From contig JAGNWT010000003.1 of NCBI GenBank assembly GCA_017985935.1, positions 31,244-95,243 of the forward strand: a DNA stretch of 64,000 nt, in the 5' to 3' direction. Below, one piece after another: positions 51,965-61,558 of the stretch. Position numbers and translations under genes: made by a program. Each line of letters starts with the position of its first letter. Position 1 is the stretch's first letter. The notes beneath the pieces were generated by a model, which worked only from the letters and a program-made list of their open reading frames with translations, ran no database searches and was not told the DNA's origin. The stretch is from Anaerolineales bacterium. GTDB taxonomy: Bacteria > Chloroflexota > Anaerolineae > Anaerolineales > Villigracilaceae.

Positions 51965-52996
51965 TTAAATATCGAGCGTGATTTTACCGAAGTTCTCGCC
52001 GCGCCATAATCTTTCCTGTGCTGCAGCGGCTTCATGTAGGGGAAAAGTTTTATCAAGAATGGGGGAGAGTTTGCCAGAGACGATCAGGTCCATGACCTCG
52101 GCAAAATCTAATAGTGTGCTCATGGTCGAACCAATGACCGAAAGATGTTTGGCGAAGATATATCGGTTGTCGATCTCGAAGCGCGGCGCGCCGCTGTTCC
52201 CGACCGTCAGCAATCTCCCGCCTTTTTTCAGCGCACGCAGGCTGAGCGGGAAGGTCGTGCCGACATTATCCACCACTACATCCGCGCCGCGTTTTTCGGT
52301 GGCGATGAAAAGCGCTTTTGACCAATCTTCTTCTTTAGAACGATCGATCAAAATGTCCGCGCCAATGGATTCTGCACGAGATAATTTTTCTGCGCTTGAG
52401 CCAATGACGATGACCTTTGCGCCGAGATACTTGGCGATCTGTACACTGGCGGAGTTTACGCCTCCTCCCGCGCCGATAATTGCCACCGTCTCGCCGGCTT
52501 TAACGCCCCCGCGCTTGACCATGGAGTGCCATGCGGTCTGATAAACCAGCGCGCCCGCTGCCGCCGCATGGAAGTCAAAATCTTTGGGCAGTTTGTAGAG
52601 TTGTCTCGCGGGCAGGCAGACGTATTCTGCGTACGTTCCACGGATCGTCTCTCCGAGCAGATGCCACTTGCTGCACAGGTTGTCGCGGTTCGATCTGCAG
52701 AATTCACATTCGCCGCATCCCAAATTTGCATTGACGACCACACGGTCACCGACCGCGAATCCCCCCGTTGCGCCTGCACCGAGCCCGGCGACCACTCCCG
52801 CGCCATCCGCGCCGTTGATGTGCGGCATTTCCAGTTTTAGTCCCGGCCAGCCATTGCGGACGAACACATCCATGCGGTTGAGGGCTGCGGCTTTGAGCTG
52901 AACAAGTACTTCACCTGCTTTGGGTTCAGGGCTTGGAAAGTCTTCGTATTTCAAGACCTCAGGTCCGCCGTGCTGATGGAAGAGCATGGTTTTCAT
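51965..52996 (-). CDS. Zinc-type alcohol dehydrogenase family protein
   Basis: A 343-residue MDR enzyme. It has GADGAGVVAGLGAGAT near the catalytic zinc site, the structural-zinc Cys cluster in NLGCGECEFCRSNRDNLCSKW (four Cys), and a nucleotide fold with VAIIGAGGGVNSASVQIAKYLGA. It is close to quinone-oxidoreductase/alcohol dehydrogenases; substrate unknown. The ATG is one base after the upstream stop (TAA-T-ATG), indicating coupling with the glycosyltransferase gene. A longer frame up to 53224 is spurious. Confidence 0.9.
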   Translation of the reverse strand: MKTMLFHQHGGPEVLKYEDFPSPEPKAGEVLVQLKAAALNRMDVFVRNGWPGLKLEMPHINGADGAGVVAGLGAGATGGFAVGDRVVVNANLGCGECEFCRSNRDNLCSKWHLLGETIRGTYAEYVCLPARQLYKLPKDFDFHAAAAGALVYQTAWHSMVKRGGVKAGETVAIIGAGGGVNSASVQIAKYLGAKVIVIGSSAEKLSRAESIGADILIDRSKEEDWSKALFIATEKRGADVVVDNVGTTFPLSLRALKKGGRLLTVGNSGAPRFEIDNRYIFAKHLSVIGSTMSTLLDFAEVMDLIVSGKLSPILDKTFPLHEAAAAQERLWRGENFGKITLDI

Positions 52997-52997
52997 A

Positions 52998-54953
52998 TTA
53001 TTGACTCGCTCCGACCTCGTAGGTCCAATACAGGGGTTCTCCGTTGATGCCCAATTTCTCCTTGAGAACTCCATTTGGGTAGGTGTTTTGAACTGACTGC
53101 ATGTCGGTGATGTTTGAGGGATGGAAAATAAAAATAAAATGATCCGAGGTTGGCACGGGGTTTTCTGTGCTGCCCCACGGATAGGAAACATCGAATCCCT
53201 GCACCTGCGGCGCAAGGTAGGCAATACTGGGGATGGAATAATAGCCCATGTTGGAGTTGCTCATGAAAAATGCCTGCGTACCTTCAGGCTTGGACTTGAA
53301 CTCATTGGCAAGTTCTTGAGCGACCACATTATTATCCAAGCCAAAATCATCGACTGTGCGCGGGGTATAGACGTTGAAATAGAAATTCAAGTCATCGACC
53401 GTGAGCAGTAATGCGGTGGTGATCAGCACAATGGTGAATACCCGCTCCGATCGTTGCCACAGCCTTTGGAATAATTGAGCGGTCTCATCCAGCCCGACCG
53501 CAAGTAAAAGAACGCAGGCAGGCGCGGCGGCAACGTATCTTTGAGCTGCCGGTGTTGATTCGCTTAATCCACCAATGAAAATATACATTCCCAGCCAGAT
53601 GAACAGGAACATGGACCTGCTCTCTTTGGGGCGTGAGATCAGAAACAGCAGCCCAAGGATGAAAAAGCCGGCGTACATCGGGCGGAGCAGGGCGGTCTGC
53701 GGACGGTACCAATGTTGCAGTGGAAGATACGTAAATGCCTGAAAGCCTAGCCATAACTGCTTTAGCAGGATCTGCCATGCTGGAAGTTCGGAGATCTGAA
53801 TTTCGTTTTCCAGCCACGCCCCGAAAATGCTGACCCGATTGAGCGGGGCAAAATATTGTTCGGGGAATCTTGCGTAATACAACCCAAGCGGCAGTACGGT
53901 GACGATCATGATCCACGTCATCAGGCTGATGTTGGCGAGCGATCTTTTCAGGTAACCAAATCGGAACAACCCGTTGAGCAGGATTCCCCCGAATACCACT
54001 GCCAATAAAATGCGGCTGCTTGGGTAAAAATATTGCGAAAGCCCAAGCCCAAGCCCCGTAAGAATGTATGCCAGGCGACTTTCTTTTTCCCAGGCATACC
54101 AGGCTGCGCCGACAGTGATGGAGAAAAAGAGTCCATCCCAAATATTGTTGAGACCGATGCGGCTGAAATGCACATGGAAATGAAAACCGATCATGGCCAG
54201 CGCAGCGATCAAACCGGTCCGTTTGCTGAACATGGCGTGTCCGGTCAAATAAACTCCGCCAACGGTCAACGCACCGGCGATGGCAGAAGGGACACGGAGT
54301 GCGGCTGTGGTGTTGCCTAAAATTGAAACAGAGGCGGCGGGAATCAGAAAATACAAACCCGGAAAGGAATACCATCCGGCAGAAAATACATTGTTGGCTC
54401 GGCCTTCCAGAAAAGCAATGCCGTAAAGCCCGGCGGATGCTTCGTCACCATTAAGAATGATGGGGATGTAGTTGGCTGCGATGCTGCGGACAGGAAGGGC
54501 AATGACCGAAAGTCCCAGTGCAATGGCAAACCATTTCCATTTTGACCTGAGGTCGATGTTGACCGCTCCCCAACTTCCCAGTACACACGCACCGATCCCA
54601 TATAGCCATGAATACCACGCAACAAGCGGACTTGCCATTTTATCGTCAACACCGGCTGCAAAATGCGTGAGGAGAACCAACAGGATCGAAATGGGAAGTA
54701 GAACGATCTGCCAGGTTGCAATGTTGAGCCAAAGACTCGGCTTTTTTAATTTGTCATCCAGCCATAAAAAGATCCGTTCGTCCCTGGCGGTAAGGATGCC
54801 GCCCAGAAAAATGACGGAACCTGCAACCATCAAAAGAACCGCCACCAATCTTTGCCCAACGGGCAACGCAGATTGCGTTACCTGACTCATATATGCCAGT
54901 CCGCCGCCCCCGGCAAGCAAACAGGTTGCAAGATTACGTTGAGAAGAGGTCAC
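52998..54953 (-). CDS. Glycosyltransferase family 39 (ArnT-like) membrane protein
   Basis: A 651-residue membrane protein with about 12 hydrophobic segments. After two to three N-terminal helices it shows the acidic motif LNGDEASAGLYGIA, then SAGWYSFPGLYFLIPAA and FHFHVHFSRIGLNN, typical of GT39 dolichyl/undecaprenyl-phosphate mannosyl- or aminoarabinosyl-transferases. The first codon is GTG at 54953, directly after the acyl-CoA dehydrogenase stop. With the GT-C gene downstream it may help build surface glycans. Confidence 0.82.
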   Translation of the reverse strand: MTSSQRNLATCLLAGGGGLAYMSQVTQSALPVGQRLVAVLLMVAGSVIFLGGILTARDERIFLWLDDKLKKPSLWLNIATWQIVLLPISILLVLLTHFAAGVDDKMASPLVAWYSWLYGIGACVLGSWGAVNIDLRSKWKWFAIALGLSVIALPVRSIAANYIPIILNGDEASAGLYGIAFLEGRANNVFSAGWYSFPGLYFLIPAASVSILGNTTAALRVPSAIAGALTVGGVYLTGHAMFSKRTGLIAALAMIGFHFHVHFSRIGLNNIWDGLFFSITVGAAWYAWEKESRLAYILTGLGLGLSQYFYPSSRILLAVVFGGILLNGLFRFGYLKRSLANISLMTWIMIVTVLPLGLYYARFPEQYFAPLNRVSIFGAWLENEIQISELPAWQILLKQLWLGFQAFTYLPLQHWYRPQTALLRPMYAGFFILGLLFLISRPKESRSMFLFIWLGMYIFIGGLSESTPAAQRYVAAAPACVLLLAVGLDETAQLFQRLWQRSERVFTIVLITTALLLTVDDLNFYFNVYTPRTVDDFGLDNNVVAQELANEFKSKPEGTQAFFMSNSNMGYYSIPSIAYLAPQVQGFDVSYPWGSTENPVPTSDHFIFIFHPSNITDMQSVQNTYPNGVLKEKLGINGEPLYWTYEVGASQ

Positions 54954-56123
54954 TTACTTGATTCCCAGTTCACTGCGTGAAATGACAAGGCGTTGAATTT
55001 CGCTGGTGCCTTCATAGATCTCGGTGATCTTTGCATCGCGAAAATATCTCTCCACTGGCAGCTCCTTGCTGTACCCCATTCCGCCGTGGATCTGCACAGC
55101 CTGGTGCGTCACGAACATGGCGGTCTCGGAGGCGAATAATTTTGCCATCGAAGCTTCCAGTGAATATCGACCGCCGGACTCTTTTGCTTTGTCTTTGGCG
55201 ATCGCCGCGTTGTAAATGAGCAGACGGGATGCCTCGATGCGGGTTTTCATGTCGGCGATCTTGAATCCGGTTCCTTGAAATGCGCCGATGGGTTGACCGA
55301 ACGCTTCTCTCTGCCCTGCGTATTGGCGCGCGGCTTCGTAGGCTGCTTCTGCAATTCCAAGCGCTTGTGTAGCAATGCCGATACGCCCCGCGTCAAGCAC
55401 GGTCATGGCGATCTTGAAGCCGTCACCCTCTGCGCCGAGTCTATTCTCAACGGGGATGCGGCAATCTTCAAAAGTGAGCTCGCTTGTCGCCGATGCGCGA
55501 ATGCCAAGCTTGGGTTCTTTCTTGCCGCGCTTCAGCCCGGGGTTTGACCCTTCCACTAAAAATGCGCTGACACCTTTTTGTTTTTTTTCTGGATCGGTCA
55601 TCATAAAGACCACGAAGTAGTCAGCCACCGGACCGCTGGTGACCCAGGATTTGGAGCCGTTCAAGATGTAGAAGTCACCGTCTCTTGTGGCGCGACTTTT
55701 CATGGTGCCTGCATCGGATCCGCTTTGGGGTTCGGTGAGCGAGTATGCGCCGATGGCTTGTCCTGATGCGATGGGAGTTACGAATTTTTTCTTTTGTTCC
55801 TCTGTGCCAAACTTCAAGATCCCGTGGCAGTAGAGCGAATTGTTTACCGACATGATCACGCCGTGAGAGGCGTCCACCTTGCAGATCTCTTCAAGGGCAA
55901 GCACGTAAGCGAGCGCGTCCATGCCTGCGCCGCCATATTGTTCGGGGACTTCGATCCCCATGAATCCCAATCCGCCCATTTTTTTGATGGTGGCTCGAGG
56001 GAATGTTCCGTTCTCATCATGTTCTGCGGCAATGGGAGAGATCTCTTTTTGGGCGAAATCGCGCGCGGCGTCGCGGATCATTTTATGTTCGTCGGAAAGC
56101 GGATAGATGGGAAGGTCGCTCAC
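54954..56123 (-). CDS. Acyl-CoA dehydrogenase
   Basis: A 389-residue flavoenzyme for fatty acid or amino-acid-derived acyl-CoA oxidation. Motifs: EVPEQYGGAGMDAL, AYSLTEPQSGSDAGTMKS (FAD/substrate), the flavin contact segment, and QIHGGMGYSKELPVERYFRDAKITEIYEGTSEIQ with the usual catalytic Glu. The start is GTG 56123 with GGAGG five bases before; an ATG at 56125 is out of frame. Chain-length preference cannot be told. The 3' end is joined to the GT39 gene without a spacer. Confidence 0.95.
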   Translation of the reverse strand: MSDLPIYPLSDEHKMIRDAARDFAQKEISPIAAEHDENGTFPRATIKKMGGLGFMGIEVPEQYGGAGMDALAYVLALEEICKVDASHGVIMSVNNSLYCHGILKFGTEEQKKKFVTPIASGQAIGAYSLTEPQSGSDAGTMKSRATRDGDFYILNGSKSWVTSGPVADYFVVFMMTDPEKKQKGVSAFLVEGSNPGLKRGKKEPKLGIRASATSELTFEDCRIPVENRLGAEGDGFKIAMTVLDAGRIGIATQALGIAEAAYEAARQYAGQREAFGQPIGAFQGTGFKIADMKTRIEASRLLIYNAAIAKDKAKESGGRYSLEASMAKLFASETAMFVTHQAVQIHGGMGYSKELPVERYFRDAKITEIYEGTSEIQRLVISRSELGIK

Positions 56124-56151
56124 ATTGTCCTCCGGAATTTGAGATTTTGGA

Positions 56152-56157
56152 ATTATA
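56152..56157 (-). promoter_or_regulatory. -10 box of the acyl-CoA dehydrogenase gene
   Basis: Minus-strand GGTATAAT, 28 bases before the GTG start; it leaves room for GGAGG in the leader. No clear -35. Confidence 0.5.
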
Positions 56158-56254
56158 CCGTGATGTGCACGGGAATGAATCGGGGAGCGAATGCCGATGA
56201 AACTTCACCCTGTTGCAGTCCGCTGGACCGAATGTCGTTATCGGCGGTTTTGTA

Positions 56255-56282
56255 TTGACTCATTATTCAAAGTCGGTATAAT
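56255..56282 (+). promoter_or_regulatory. Promoter of potD
   Basis: TTGACT (56255-56260), 16 bases, TATAAT (56277-56282). The start near 56289 leaves a leader of about 128 bases before the ATG at 56417. Confidence 0.78.
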
Positions 56283-56288
56283 CCCCAA

Positions 56289-56416
56289 ACTTCGACAAGA
56301 GTCATCATAGCGCTGTCCAATTCGGATTTCAAATCAGAGGTTGTTTTCCGAATGGGTGGCGATTTGTTTTCTGATGGCATGTCGTATCGTCCCCATTCAA
56401 CTCAAAAGGAGAGAGA
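56289..56416 (+). promoter_or_regulatory. Long 5' leader of potD with alternative pairings
   Basis: ATTCGGA (56320-56326) pairs with TCCGAAT (56347-56353), while ATCAGA (56333-56338) in its loop can pair with TCTGAT (56370-56375) downstream; the two helices would exclude one another. AAGGAGAGAGA before the ATG is the ribosome site. No known riboswitch class is recognised. Confidence 0.3.
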
Positions 56417-57661
56417 ATGAATAAGTTTTTTAATAAGGTATTAGTTTTGTTCGTGTTTGCCAGCCTGGTGCTTTCTGCCTGCGGCGGTGGAGCTGCAACT
56501 GAAGCTCCCGCTGCGGCGACGGAAGCCCCAGAGGCGACCGAGGCTGCCGCTGCGACGGAAGCCCCTGCTGCCACCGAGGCGCCCGCTGCTGCGCAAGGTG
56601 AAGGTGAAGTTGCCATTGTTGCCTGGCCGGGTTATATCGAGCGCGGCGCCAACGACCCCGCCTACGACTGGGTTACCGCTTTTGAGGAAGCCACCGGTTG
56701 TATGGTGACCGTCAAAGATGCGGCCACCTCGGATGAGATGGTGCAGTTGATCAACGGCGGCGGCTATGATCTTGTGACCGCTTCCGGCGATGCCAGCTTG
56801 CGCTTGATCTTCGGCGGCTCGGTTCAGGAAATCGATGTTACCAAGATCCCTTCCTACTCGAACGTAGATGCCCGCTTGCAGGATGCTCCCTGGCATACTG
56901 TTGATGGTAAGCACTATGGTGTTTCCTATCAATGGGGTCCGAATGTGTTGATGTACAACACTGAAGTGTTCCCTGAAGCGCCGACTTCATGGAATGTGGT
57001 TTTTGAAGAGCAGACCCTTTCTGACGGCGAGTCTAACAAAGGACGCGTTCAGGCTTATTCCGGTCCCATTTACATTGCGGATGCCGCCCTTTATTTGAAG
57101 GCTACCCAGCCTGAATTGGGCATCACCGATCCTTACGAATTGACCGAAGAACAGTTCGCTGCTGCGATCGAGCTTCTCACTGCCCAGCGTGAACTCGCCT
57201 CCAAGTATTGGGGCGACTATCTCGTTCAGGTGGAAGACTTCAAGACCGAAGGCTTTGTAGCTTCCTCCTCGTGGCCGTTGCAGGTGAACCTGCTTCAGGC
57301 TGATGGCGCTCCGATCGCCAGTGTTGTTCCTTCTGAAGGCGCGACCGGCTGGGCAGACACCACCATGATGGCTGCCAACGCTCCTCACCCCACATGCGCC
57401 TATCTCTGGCTTGAGCACTCGATCGACGCGAAGGTTCAGGGCGACGTGGCTTCCTGGTTTGGTTCCGCTCCTTCCGTACCCGCCGCTTGTGACGGCGCCA
57501 GCGAATTGCTTGGCACCGAAGGCTGCGCTGCCAATGGCTTTGACACCTTCGACCAGATCTACTTCTGGAAGACCCCTGTCGCGGCTTGTGGTGATGGTAC
57601 TGAAACCTGCGTAACCTACGACCGCTGGACCGAAGAATTTACCAAGATCGTCGGTCAATAA
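56417..57661 (+). CDS. potD: Polyamine ABC transporter substrate-binding lipoprotein
   Basis: A 414-residue spermidine/putrescine-type binding protein. A signal peptide with lipobox LVLSAC is followed by a TEAPA-rich linker (about residues 28-60). The mature domain has EVAIVAWPGYIERG, FEEATGCMVTVKDAATSDEM, MYNTEVFPEAPTSW and a C-terminal YDRWTEEFTKIVGQ. Binding residues for a polyamine cannot be confirmed by eye. It leads potA-potB-potC after a 139-base gap with two hairpins. Confidence 0.9.
   Translation: MNKFFNKVLVLFVFASLVLSACGGGAATEAPAAATEAPEATEAAAATEAPAATEAPAAAQGEGEVAIVAWPGYIERGANDPAYDWVTAFEEATGCMVTVKDAATSDEMVQLINGGGYDLVTASGDASLRLIFGGSVQEIDVTKIPSYSNVDARLQDAPWHTVDGKHYGVSYQWGPNVLMYNTEVFPEAPTSWNVVFEEQTLSDGESNKGRVQAYSGPIYIADAALYLKATQPELGITDPYELTEEQFAAAIELLTAQRELASKYWGDYLVQVEDFKTEGFVASSSWPLQVNLLQADGAPIASVVPSEGATGWADTTMMAANAPHPTCAYLWLEHSIDAKVQGDVASWFGSAPSVPAACDGASELLGTEGCAANGFDTFDQIYFWKTPVAACGDGTETCVTYDRWTEEFTKIVGQ
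56505..56596 (+). repeat. TEAPA linker repeat in potD
   Basis: An imperfect tandem repeat of about 12-15 bases coding for repeated Thr-Glu-Ala-Pro-Ala units. Such linkers keep the binding domain away from the membrane anchor. Similar Ala/Pro/Glu stretches follow the lipobox in the peptide-binding protein at 9579-11300. Confidence 0.75.
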
Positions 57662-57676
57662 CTTTGTAAATAAAAA

Positions 57677-57706
57677 TCCAGCCGCGCCTTGCAAGGCGCG
57701 GCTGGA
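57677..57706. terminator. 30-base palindrome between potD and potA
   Basis: Perfect palindrome of two 15-base GC-rich arms directly after potD. Its plus-strand tail is ACTTAAAA, not a T run, so complete termination is doubtful; a partial stop or mRNA-stabilising hairpin at the potD 3' end is likelier. Confidence 0.6.
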
Positions 57707-57725
57707 ACTTAAAAAATTTCATGGG

Positions 57726-57762
57726 CAAATCAATGATACAAAATTTTTGTGTCATTGATTTG
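57726..57762. repeat. Second inverted repeat before potA
   Basis: Two 17-base AT-rich arms (57726-57742 with 57746-57762) with one mismatch that forms a G-U pair in RNA, and a three-base centre. It lies 38 bases before the potA start. Possible processing site or protein-binding site. Confidence 0.55.
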
Positions 57763-57800
57763 TTTGCGAAAAGATATTCAACATAATTCGAGGGTATGCG

Positions 57801-58829
57801 ATGAGCGATTCTGCAATTCAATTCAAGAATGTCAGCCGTTATTTTGGAGACGTAAAGGCGGTGGATGACGTTTCGCTTGAGATCAAAAATGGTGAGTTCT
57901 TTTCCATGCTGGGACCTTCAGGCTCGGGAAAGACCACCTGCCTGCGGATGATAGCGGGCTTTGATCGCCCCACATCGGGTCAGATATTTTTGTATGGTCA
58001 GGATGTGTCGCATCTTCCGCCATACGAACGCTCGGTCAATACGGTGTTTCAGGATTATGCTCTCTTTCCGCATATGACCGTTGGGCAAAATATTGCCTAC
58101 GGTTTGATGATCAAGCGTGTCGCGAAAGACCAGCAGAAAAAACAAGTGGATGAGATGTTGGATCTCGTTCAATTGACCGGATACGCCGATCGCAAGCCCT
58201 CTCAACTTTCCGGCGGGCAGCGACAGCGGGTCGCTCTTGCCCGGGCTTTGGTCAATCACCCCAAAGTTCTTTTGCTCGACGAGCCTCTTGGCGCGCTGGA
58301 TCTGAAACTCCGCCAGCAGATGCAGGTGGAACTAAAGTCCATCCAGCAGCGGGTGGGAATTACATTCATTTTCGTCACACATGACCAGGAGGAAGCCCTG
58401 ACCATGAGCGACCGAATCGCGGTCTTTAGTCAGGGAAAGATCGAACAGGTGGGAACTCCCGCTGAAGTATATGAGCACCCCGTCACCACCTTTGTTGCAG
58501 GTTTTGTTGGGACTTCCAATCTTGTTTCGGGTGAGATCGCCAGGCGGATCACTGGTTCCGAGTCCCGGTTCTCGATCCGCCCGGAAAAAATTCAACTCGG
58601 CTCACCTGATAAACAAGCAGACGCTGACACTTTTTTTGCAGATGGCAAGGTGCGGGATGTGATCTACCTTGGTTTGTACACGCGTTACCTTGTGGAGCTT
58701 GATGGCGGCGGGGATCTTGTGGTCGTGGAGCAAAATCTTAATACCACTTCCATGGATGTGATGAAGGTGAAGAATCAAAAAATTCGCCTGTCGTGGAAGA
58801 AAGAGCATGTCCGTTACGTGGGAAGTTGA
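57801..58829 (+). CDS. potA: Polyamine ABC transporter ATPase
   Basis: A 342-residue ABC ATPase of the PotA type. Walker A is GPSGSGKTT (from residue 38), then the Q-loop in [13 protein letters not shown], the signature [15 protein letters not shown], Walker [15 protein letters not shown] and the switch His in FVTHDQEEA. The C-terminal TOBE domain (from about 250) has [10 protein letters not shown] and [16 protein letters not shown]. It powers PotB/PotC. GAGGG precedes the ATG; the stop overlaps the potB start. Confidence 0.95.
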   Translation: MSDSAIQFKNVSRYFGDVKAVDDVSLEIKNGEFFSMLGPSGSGKTTCLRMIAGFDRPTSGQIFLYGQDVSHLPPYERSVNTVFQDYALFPHMTVGQNIAYGLMIKRVAKDQQKKQVDEMLDLVQLTGYADRKPSQLSGGQRQRVALARALVNHPKVLLLDEPLGALDLKLRQQMQVELKSIQQRVGITFIFVTHDQEEALTMSDRIAVFSQGKIEQVGTPAEVYEHPVTTFVAGFVGTSNLVSGEIARRITGSESRFSIRPEKIQLGSPDKQADADTFFADGKVRDVIYLGLYTRYLVELDGGGDLVVVEQNLNTTSMDVMKVKNQKIRLSWKKEHVRYVGS

Positions 58830-59737
58830 TGATGCTGAATCGAATATCCACCTTCTTTTATCTTCGTCCCAAACTGGTGCTGGCGTGGATGCTGCTGCCG
58901 CCTTTACTTTGGTTTTTGGTTGTGTATATTGGCGCGTTGTTCACCATGCTGATCAACAGCTTTTTTTATCTGGACGGGTTCACCGGCAAAGTTGTTCAGG
59001 AATTTACTTTGAGGACTTACGCCAAACTGCTTGACCCGACCAACTTGCAGATTTTCGGACGCACGACCTTGATGGCTGCGCTGGTAACCATTGCCTGCGT
59101 TATCATCGCTTTTCCGCTTGCCTACTATATGGCGCGTTTCGCATCGCCACGTATGAAGACCTTTCTTTATCTCGCTGTGACCCTGCCGCTTTGGTCAAGT
59201 TATGTGGTGCGTGTGTACTCGTGGAAGTTGATCCTCGCCAAAGAGGGGATTGTTTCCTGGTTTGCGAGATTGATCCATTTGGATTGGCTACTCGACTGGT
59301 ACCTGAGTCTGCCTGGGGTAGGCGGTACATCACTTGCCATCTCCGCCACGGGCATTTTTATCGTGTTCGTGTATATCTGGGTTCCATACATGATCCTTCC
59401 GATACAGACAGCGCTGGAACGGGTGCCGAGATCCCTGATCGAGGCTTCAGGTGATCTGGGCGCAACCCCGGCGCAGACATTTCGGACCGTGATTTTGCCG
59501 CTTTCCTTCCCAGGAGTGGTGGCAGGATCCATTTTTACATTCTCTTTGACTCTCGGTGATTTCATCGTCCCGCAGTTGTTTGGCACTTCAAGTTTTTATA
59601 TTGGCAAGGCTGTGCTTACTTATCAAGGTACATCGGGCAATATTCCATTGGCGGCTGCTTTTACCATGGGTCCGATCGTCATCATGATCGTTTACCTTTT
59701 AATTGCCCGCAAGTTAGGAGCCTTTGATGCCCTCTAA
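58829..59737 (+). CDS. potB: Polyamine ABC transporter permease PotB
   Basis: A 302-residue permease with six membrane segments, starting [14 protein letters not shown] at an ATG that shares a base with the potA stop (TGATG). The EAA loop is [20 protein letters not shown], and [18 protein letters not shown] is usual for PotB. It forms the channel together with PotC. The gene order A-B-C matches the standard pot operon. Confidence 0.94.
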   Translation: MMLNRISTFFYLRPKLVLAWMLLPPLLWFLVVYIGALFTMLINSFFYLDGFTGKVVQEFTLRTYAKLLDPTNLQIFGRTTLMAALVTIACVIIAFPLAYYMARFASPRMKTFLYLAVTLPLWSSYVVRVYSWKLILAKEGIVSWFARLIHLDWLLDWYLSLPGVGGTSLAISATGIFIVFVYIWVPYMILPIQTALERVPRSLIEASGDLGATPAQTFRTVILPLSFPGVVAGSIFTFSLTLGDFIVPQLFGTSSFYIGKAVLTYQGTSGNIPLAAAFTMGPIVIMIVYLLIARKLGAFDAL

Positions 59738-60551
59738 TTCAACTCAATCTGGAGAGCGTGCTTCGTGGGTGCTGAAACTTGGTGCTTTGGGCGCGGTCCT
59801 GTTTCTTCATATTCCCATGTGGTTGATCTTTTTATATGCGTTCACCACAGAAGAATCAGCGTACACTTTTCCACCCCCGGGTTTGACCCTGAAATGGATT
59901 CCGCAGGCACTTGGAACACCTGCCATGCAAGACGCGCTTTTGCTGACCGTGAAGGTGGCTGTGCTGGCTACGATCGCCGCTCTCATACTCGGCACACTGG
60001 CTGCCGCGGCAGTTTATCGTTTTGATTTCTTCGGCAGGGAAGCTATTTCGTTCATGCTGGTGCTCCCGCTTGCGCTGCCCGGCATCGTGACGGGAATTGC
60101 CATGCGTTCTGCCATTAGCCTTCTGCATATTCCATTTTCGTTCTGGACCATTGTTATCGGTCATGCCACTTTTTGCGTTGTCGTAGTGTACAACAATGTG
60201 CTTGCCCGTTTTCGTCGTACCAGCGGCTCAATGGTGGAAGCATCCATGGACCTGGGTGCAAACTCTTTCCAAACTTTTTGGAATATTGTCCTGCCAAATA
60301 TTTCCACGGCATTGCTGGCAGGCGCGATCCTTGCTTTTTCCCTTTCCTTCGATGAAGTCATCGTTACCACATTTACAGCGGGGAATCAGCAAACCCTGCC
60401 GATCTGGATCTTTAGCCAGATGCTCAAGCCCCGCAACCGACCCATCACCAATGTCACTGCCATGTTGGTGATCATCATCACAGCGTTGCCAATTCTCTAT
60501 GCTCAACGGATCACAGCGGGAACCTCTGATTCTGAGGGCAGTTCAAAATAA
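59727..60551 (+). CDS. potC: Polyamine ABC transporter permease PotC
   Basis: A 274-residue permease with six membrane segments, the EAA loop [20 protein letters not shown] and the PotC-type [16 protein letters not shown]. The ATG at 59727 overlaps the potB end by 11 bases and follows GGAG. It completes the importer with potA and potB. A terminator lies 20 bases after the stop. Confidence 0.94.
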   Translation: MPSNSTQSGERASWVLKLGALGAVLFLHIPMWLIFLYAFTTEESAYTFPPPGLTLKWIPQALGTPAMQDALLLTVKVAVLATIAALILGTLAAAAVYRFDFFGREAISFMLVLPLALPGIVTGIAMRSAISLLHIPFSFWTIVIGHATFCVVVVYNNVLARFRRTSGSMVEASMDLGANSFQTFWNIVLPNISTALLAGAILAFSLSFDEVIVTTFTAGNQQTLPIWIFSQMLKPRNRPITNVTAMLVIIITALPILYAQRITAGTSDSEGSSK

Positions 60552-60570
60552 ACCAAATCCGCAGAGATTC

Positions 60571-60606
60571 AAGCGGCAGGGATTTCCCCTTGTCGCTTGT
60601 TTTTTT
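60571..60606 (+). terminator. Terminator of the pot operon
   Basis: An 11-bp stem with two G-U pairs (60571-60581 with 60588-60598) followed by seven T. The T run is at the same time the upstream flank of the next gene's -10 box. Confidence 0.75.
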
Positions 60607-60607
60607 G

Positions 60608-60613
60608 TATAAT
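60608..60613 (+). promoter_or_regulatory. -10 box of the 60624 operon (leaderless)
   Basis: TATAAT with TG directly before, ten bases from the ATG at 60624. No -35 or ribosome site. Confidence 0.55.
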
Positions 60614-60623
60614 ATATCTCATT

Positions 60624-61043
60624 ATGAAATCACTTATCTGGAAATTCGAATCTGACCTGACTCAACGCCTTCTTGTCTGGAGTTATCTTTCGATTCCCGG
60701 CGGACTTTTTCTCTGGCTTACAACCAAGGATTTTGGCCGCGGCTTTGGTATTCAAGCCGTCTTTTGGGGATTGGTGGATATGCTGATCGCCTTGTTCGGC
60801 GTAAGGTCTGCAGACCGGCGCATGGCGACAGCCGACCCGCAGCGCGAAGCCGACTTTATCCGCAAAATCTTGTGGATCAATTTTGGTCTCGATATGCTTT
60901 ATATTCTCGGCGGGGTGTGGATGATCATCTCGTGGCGGCGGGATTTCTGGCAGGGCACAGGCTGGGGAATCGTGTTTCAGGGCGCCTTCCTGTTCTTGTT
61001 TGACCTGTATCACGCACTGAACGTCCCTGTGGAGGTGCTGTGA
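60624..61043 (+). CDS. Small membrane protein of unknown function
   Basis: A 139-residue protein from MKSLIWKFESDLTQ with four hydrophobic segments, including LVWSYLSIPGGLFLW, GLVDMLIALFGV, FGLDMLYILGGVWMIISW and FQGAFLFLFDLYHAL. A charged stretch (RSADRRMATADPQREADFIRK) lies between the second and third. I do not recognise the family with certainty. Its last bases overlap the GTG start of the SET gene, making it the first of six co-directional, tightly packed genes. Confidence 0.7.
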   Translation: MKSLIWKFESDLTQRLLVWSYLSIPGGLFLWLTTKDFGRGFGIQAVFWGLVDMLIALFGVRSADRRMATADPQREADFIRKILWINFGLDMLYILGGVWMIISWRRDFWQGTGWGIVFQGAFLFLFDLYHALNVPVEVL

Positions 61044-61546
61044 CCTTTTCGTATCTTAATCCCAAGTGCGAAGCCCGAGACCATGCTGAAGGTGGTTGCG
61101 GAGTCTTTGCTCGTGAGACAGTCTCGCAGGATGAGCTTGTATCTTTGTGGGGCGGGAAGATCGTCCGCAAGGACGAGCTTGACCCAACCATGCCCCGTTT
61201 TACCCAGCGAGTTTTGCAAATGGACGAAGACCTTTATTTGCTGACCGCGGAAGAAAAAGAACCGAATGACTGCTTCAATCATTCCTGTTCTCCCAACCTT
61301 GGTTTCTTTGGGCAGATCGGCCTGGTTGCTTTACGGGAGATCGCAGCAGGCGAAGAATTGACCTTTGATTACGCCATGTCTGACGGCGGACCTTATGACG
61401 AGTTCGAGTGTTTTTGCGGGTCGGCAAATTGCCGAGGCAAGATCACCGGCAATGACTGGAAACTTTCCGCGTTGTGGGAAAAGTACGCGGGTTATTTCTC
61501 TCCTTATCTCGCGCGGCGGATCCGATCCCTGCGCACCGGGCAGTAG
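61040..61546 (+). CDS. SET domain protein methyltransferase
   Basis: A 168-residue SET protein of the bacterial stand-alone type. Marks: GGCGVFARETVSQDELVSLWGG at the start, the SAM/active-site NHSCSPNLGF, GEELTFDYAMSD with catalytic Tyr, and the post-SET Cys cluster CFCGSANCRG. It should methylate a lysine in a protein; target unknown. The start is GTG at 61040, overlapping the upstream stop (GTGA). Confidence 0.9.
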   Translation: MTFSYLNPKCEARDHAEGGCGVFARETVSQDELVSLWGGKIVRKDELDPTMPRFTQRVLQMDEDLYLLTAEEKEPNDCFNHSCSPNLGFFGQIGLVALREIAAGEELTFDYAMSDGGPYDEFECFCGSANCRGKITGNDWKLSALWEKYAGYFSPYLARRIRSLRTGQ

Positions 61547-61558
61547 ACCTTTTCGTTG

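Noticed and set aside
52997..53224. Upstream extension of the zinc dehydrogenase frame
   Set aside because: The extra residues overlap the GT39 gene and look unlike the family; the ATG at 52996 directly follows the upstream stop.
53485..54375. 296-codon frame inside the GT39 gene on the same strand
   Set aside because: Rich in Arg, His, Cys and Ser with no membrane pattern, while the overlapping frame has a clear multi-helix protein.
56505..56596. Possible frameshift or repeat array in potD
   Set aside because: The tandem units keep the reading frame and code for a normal lipoprotein linker.
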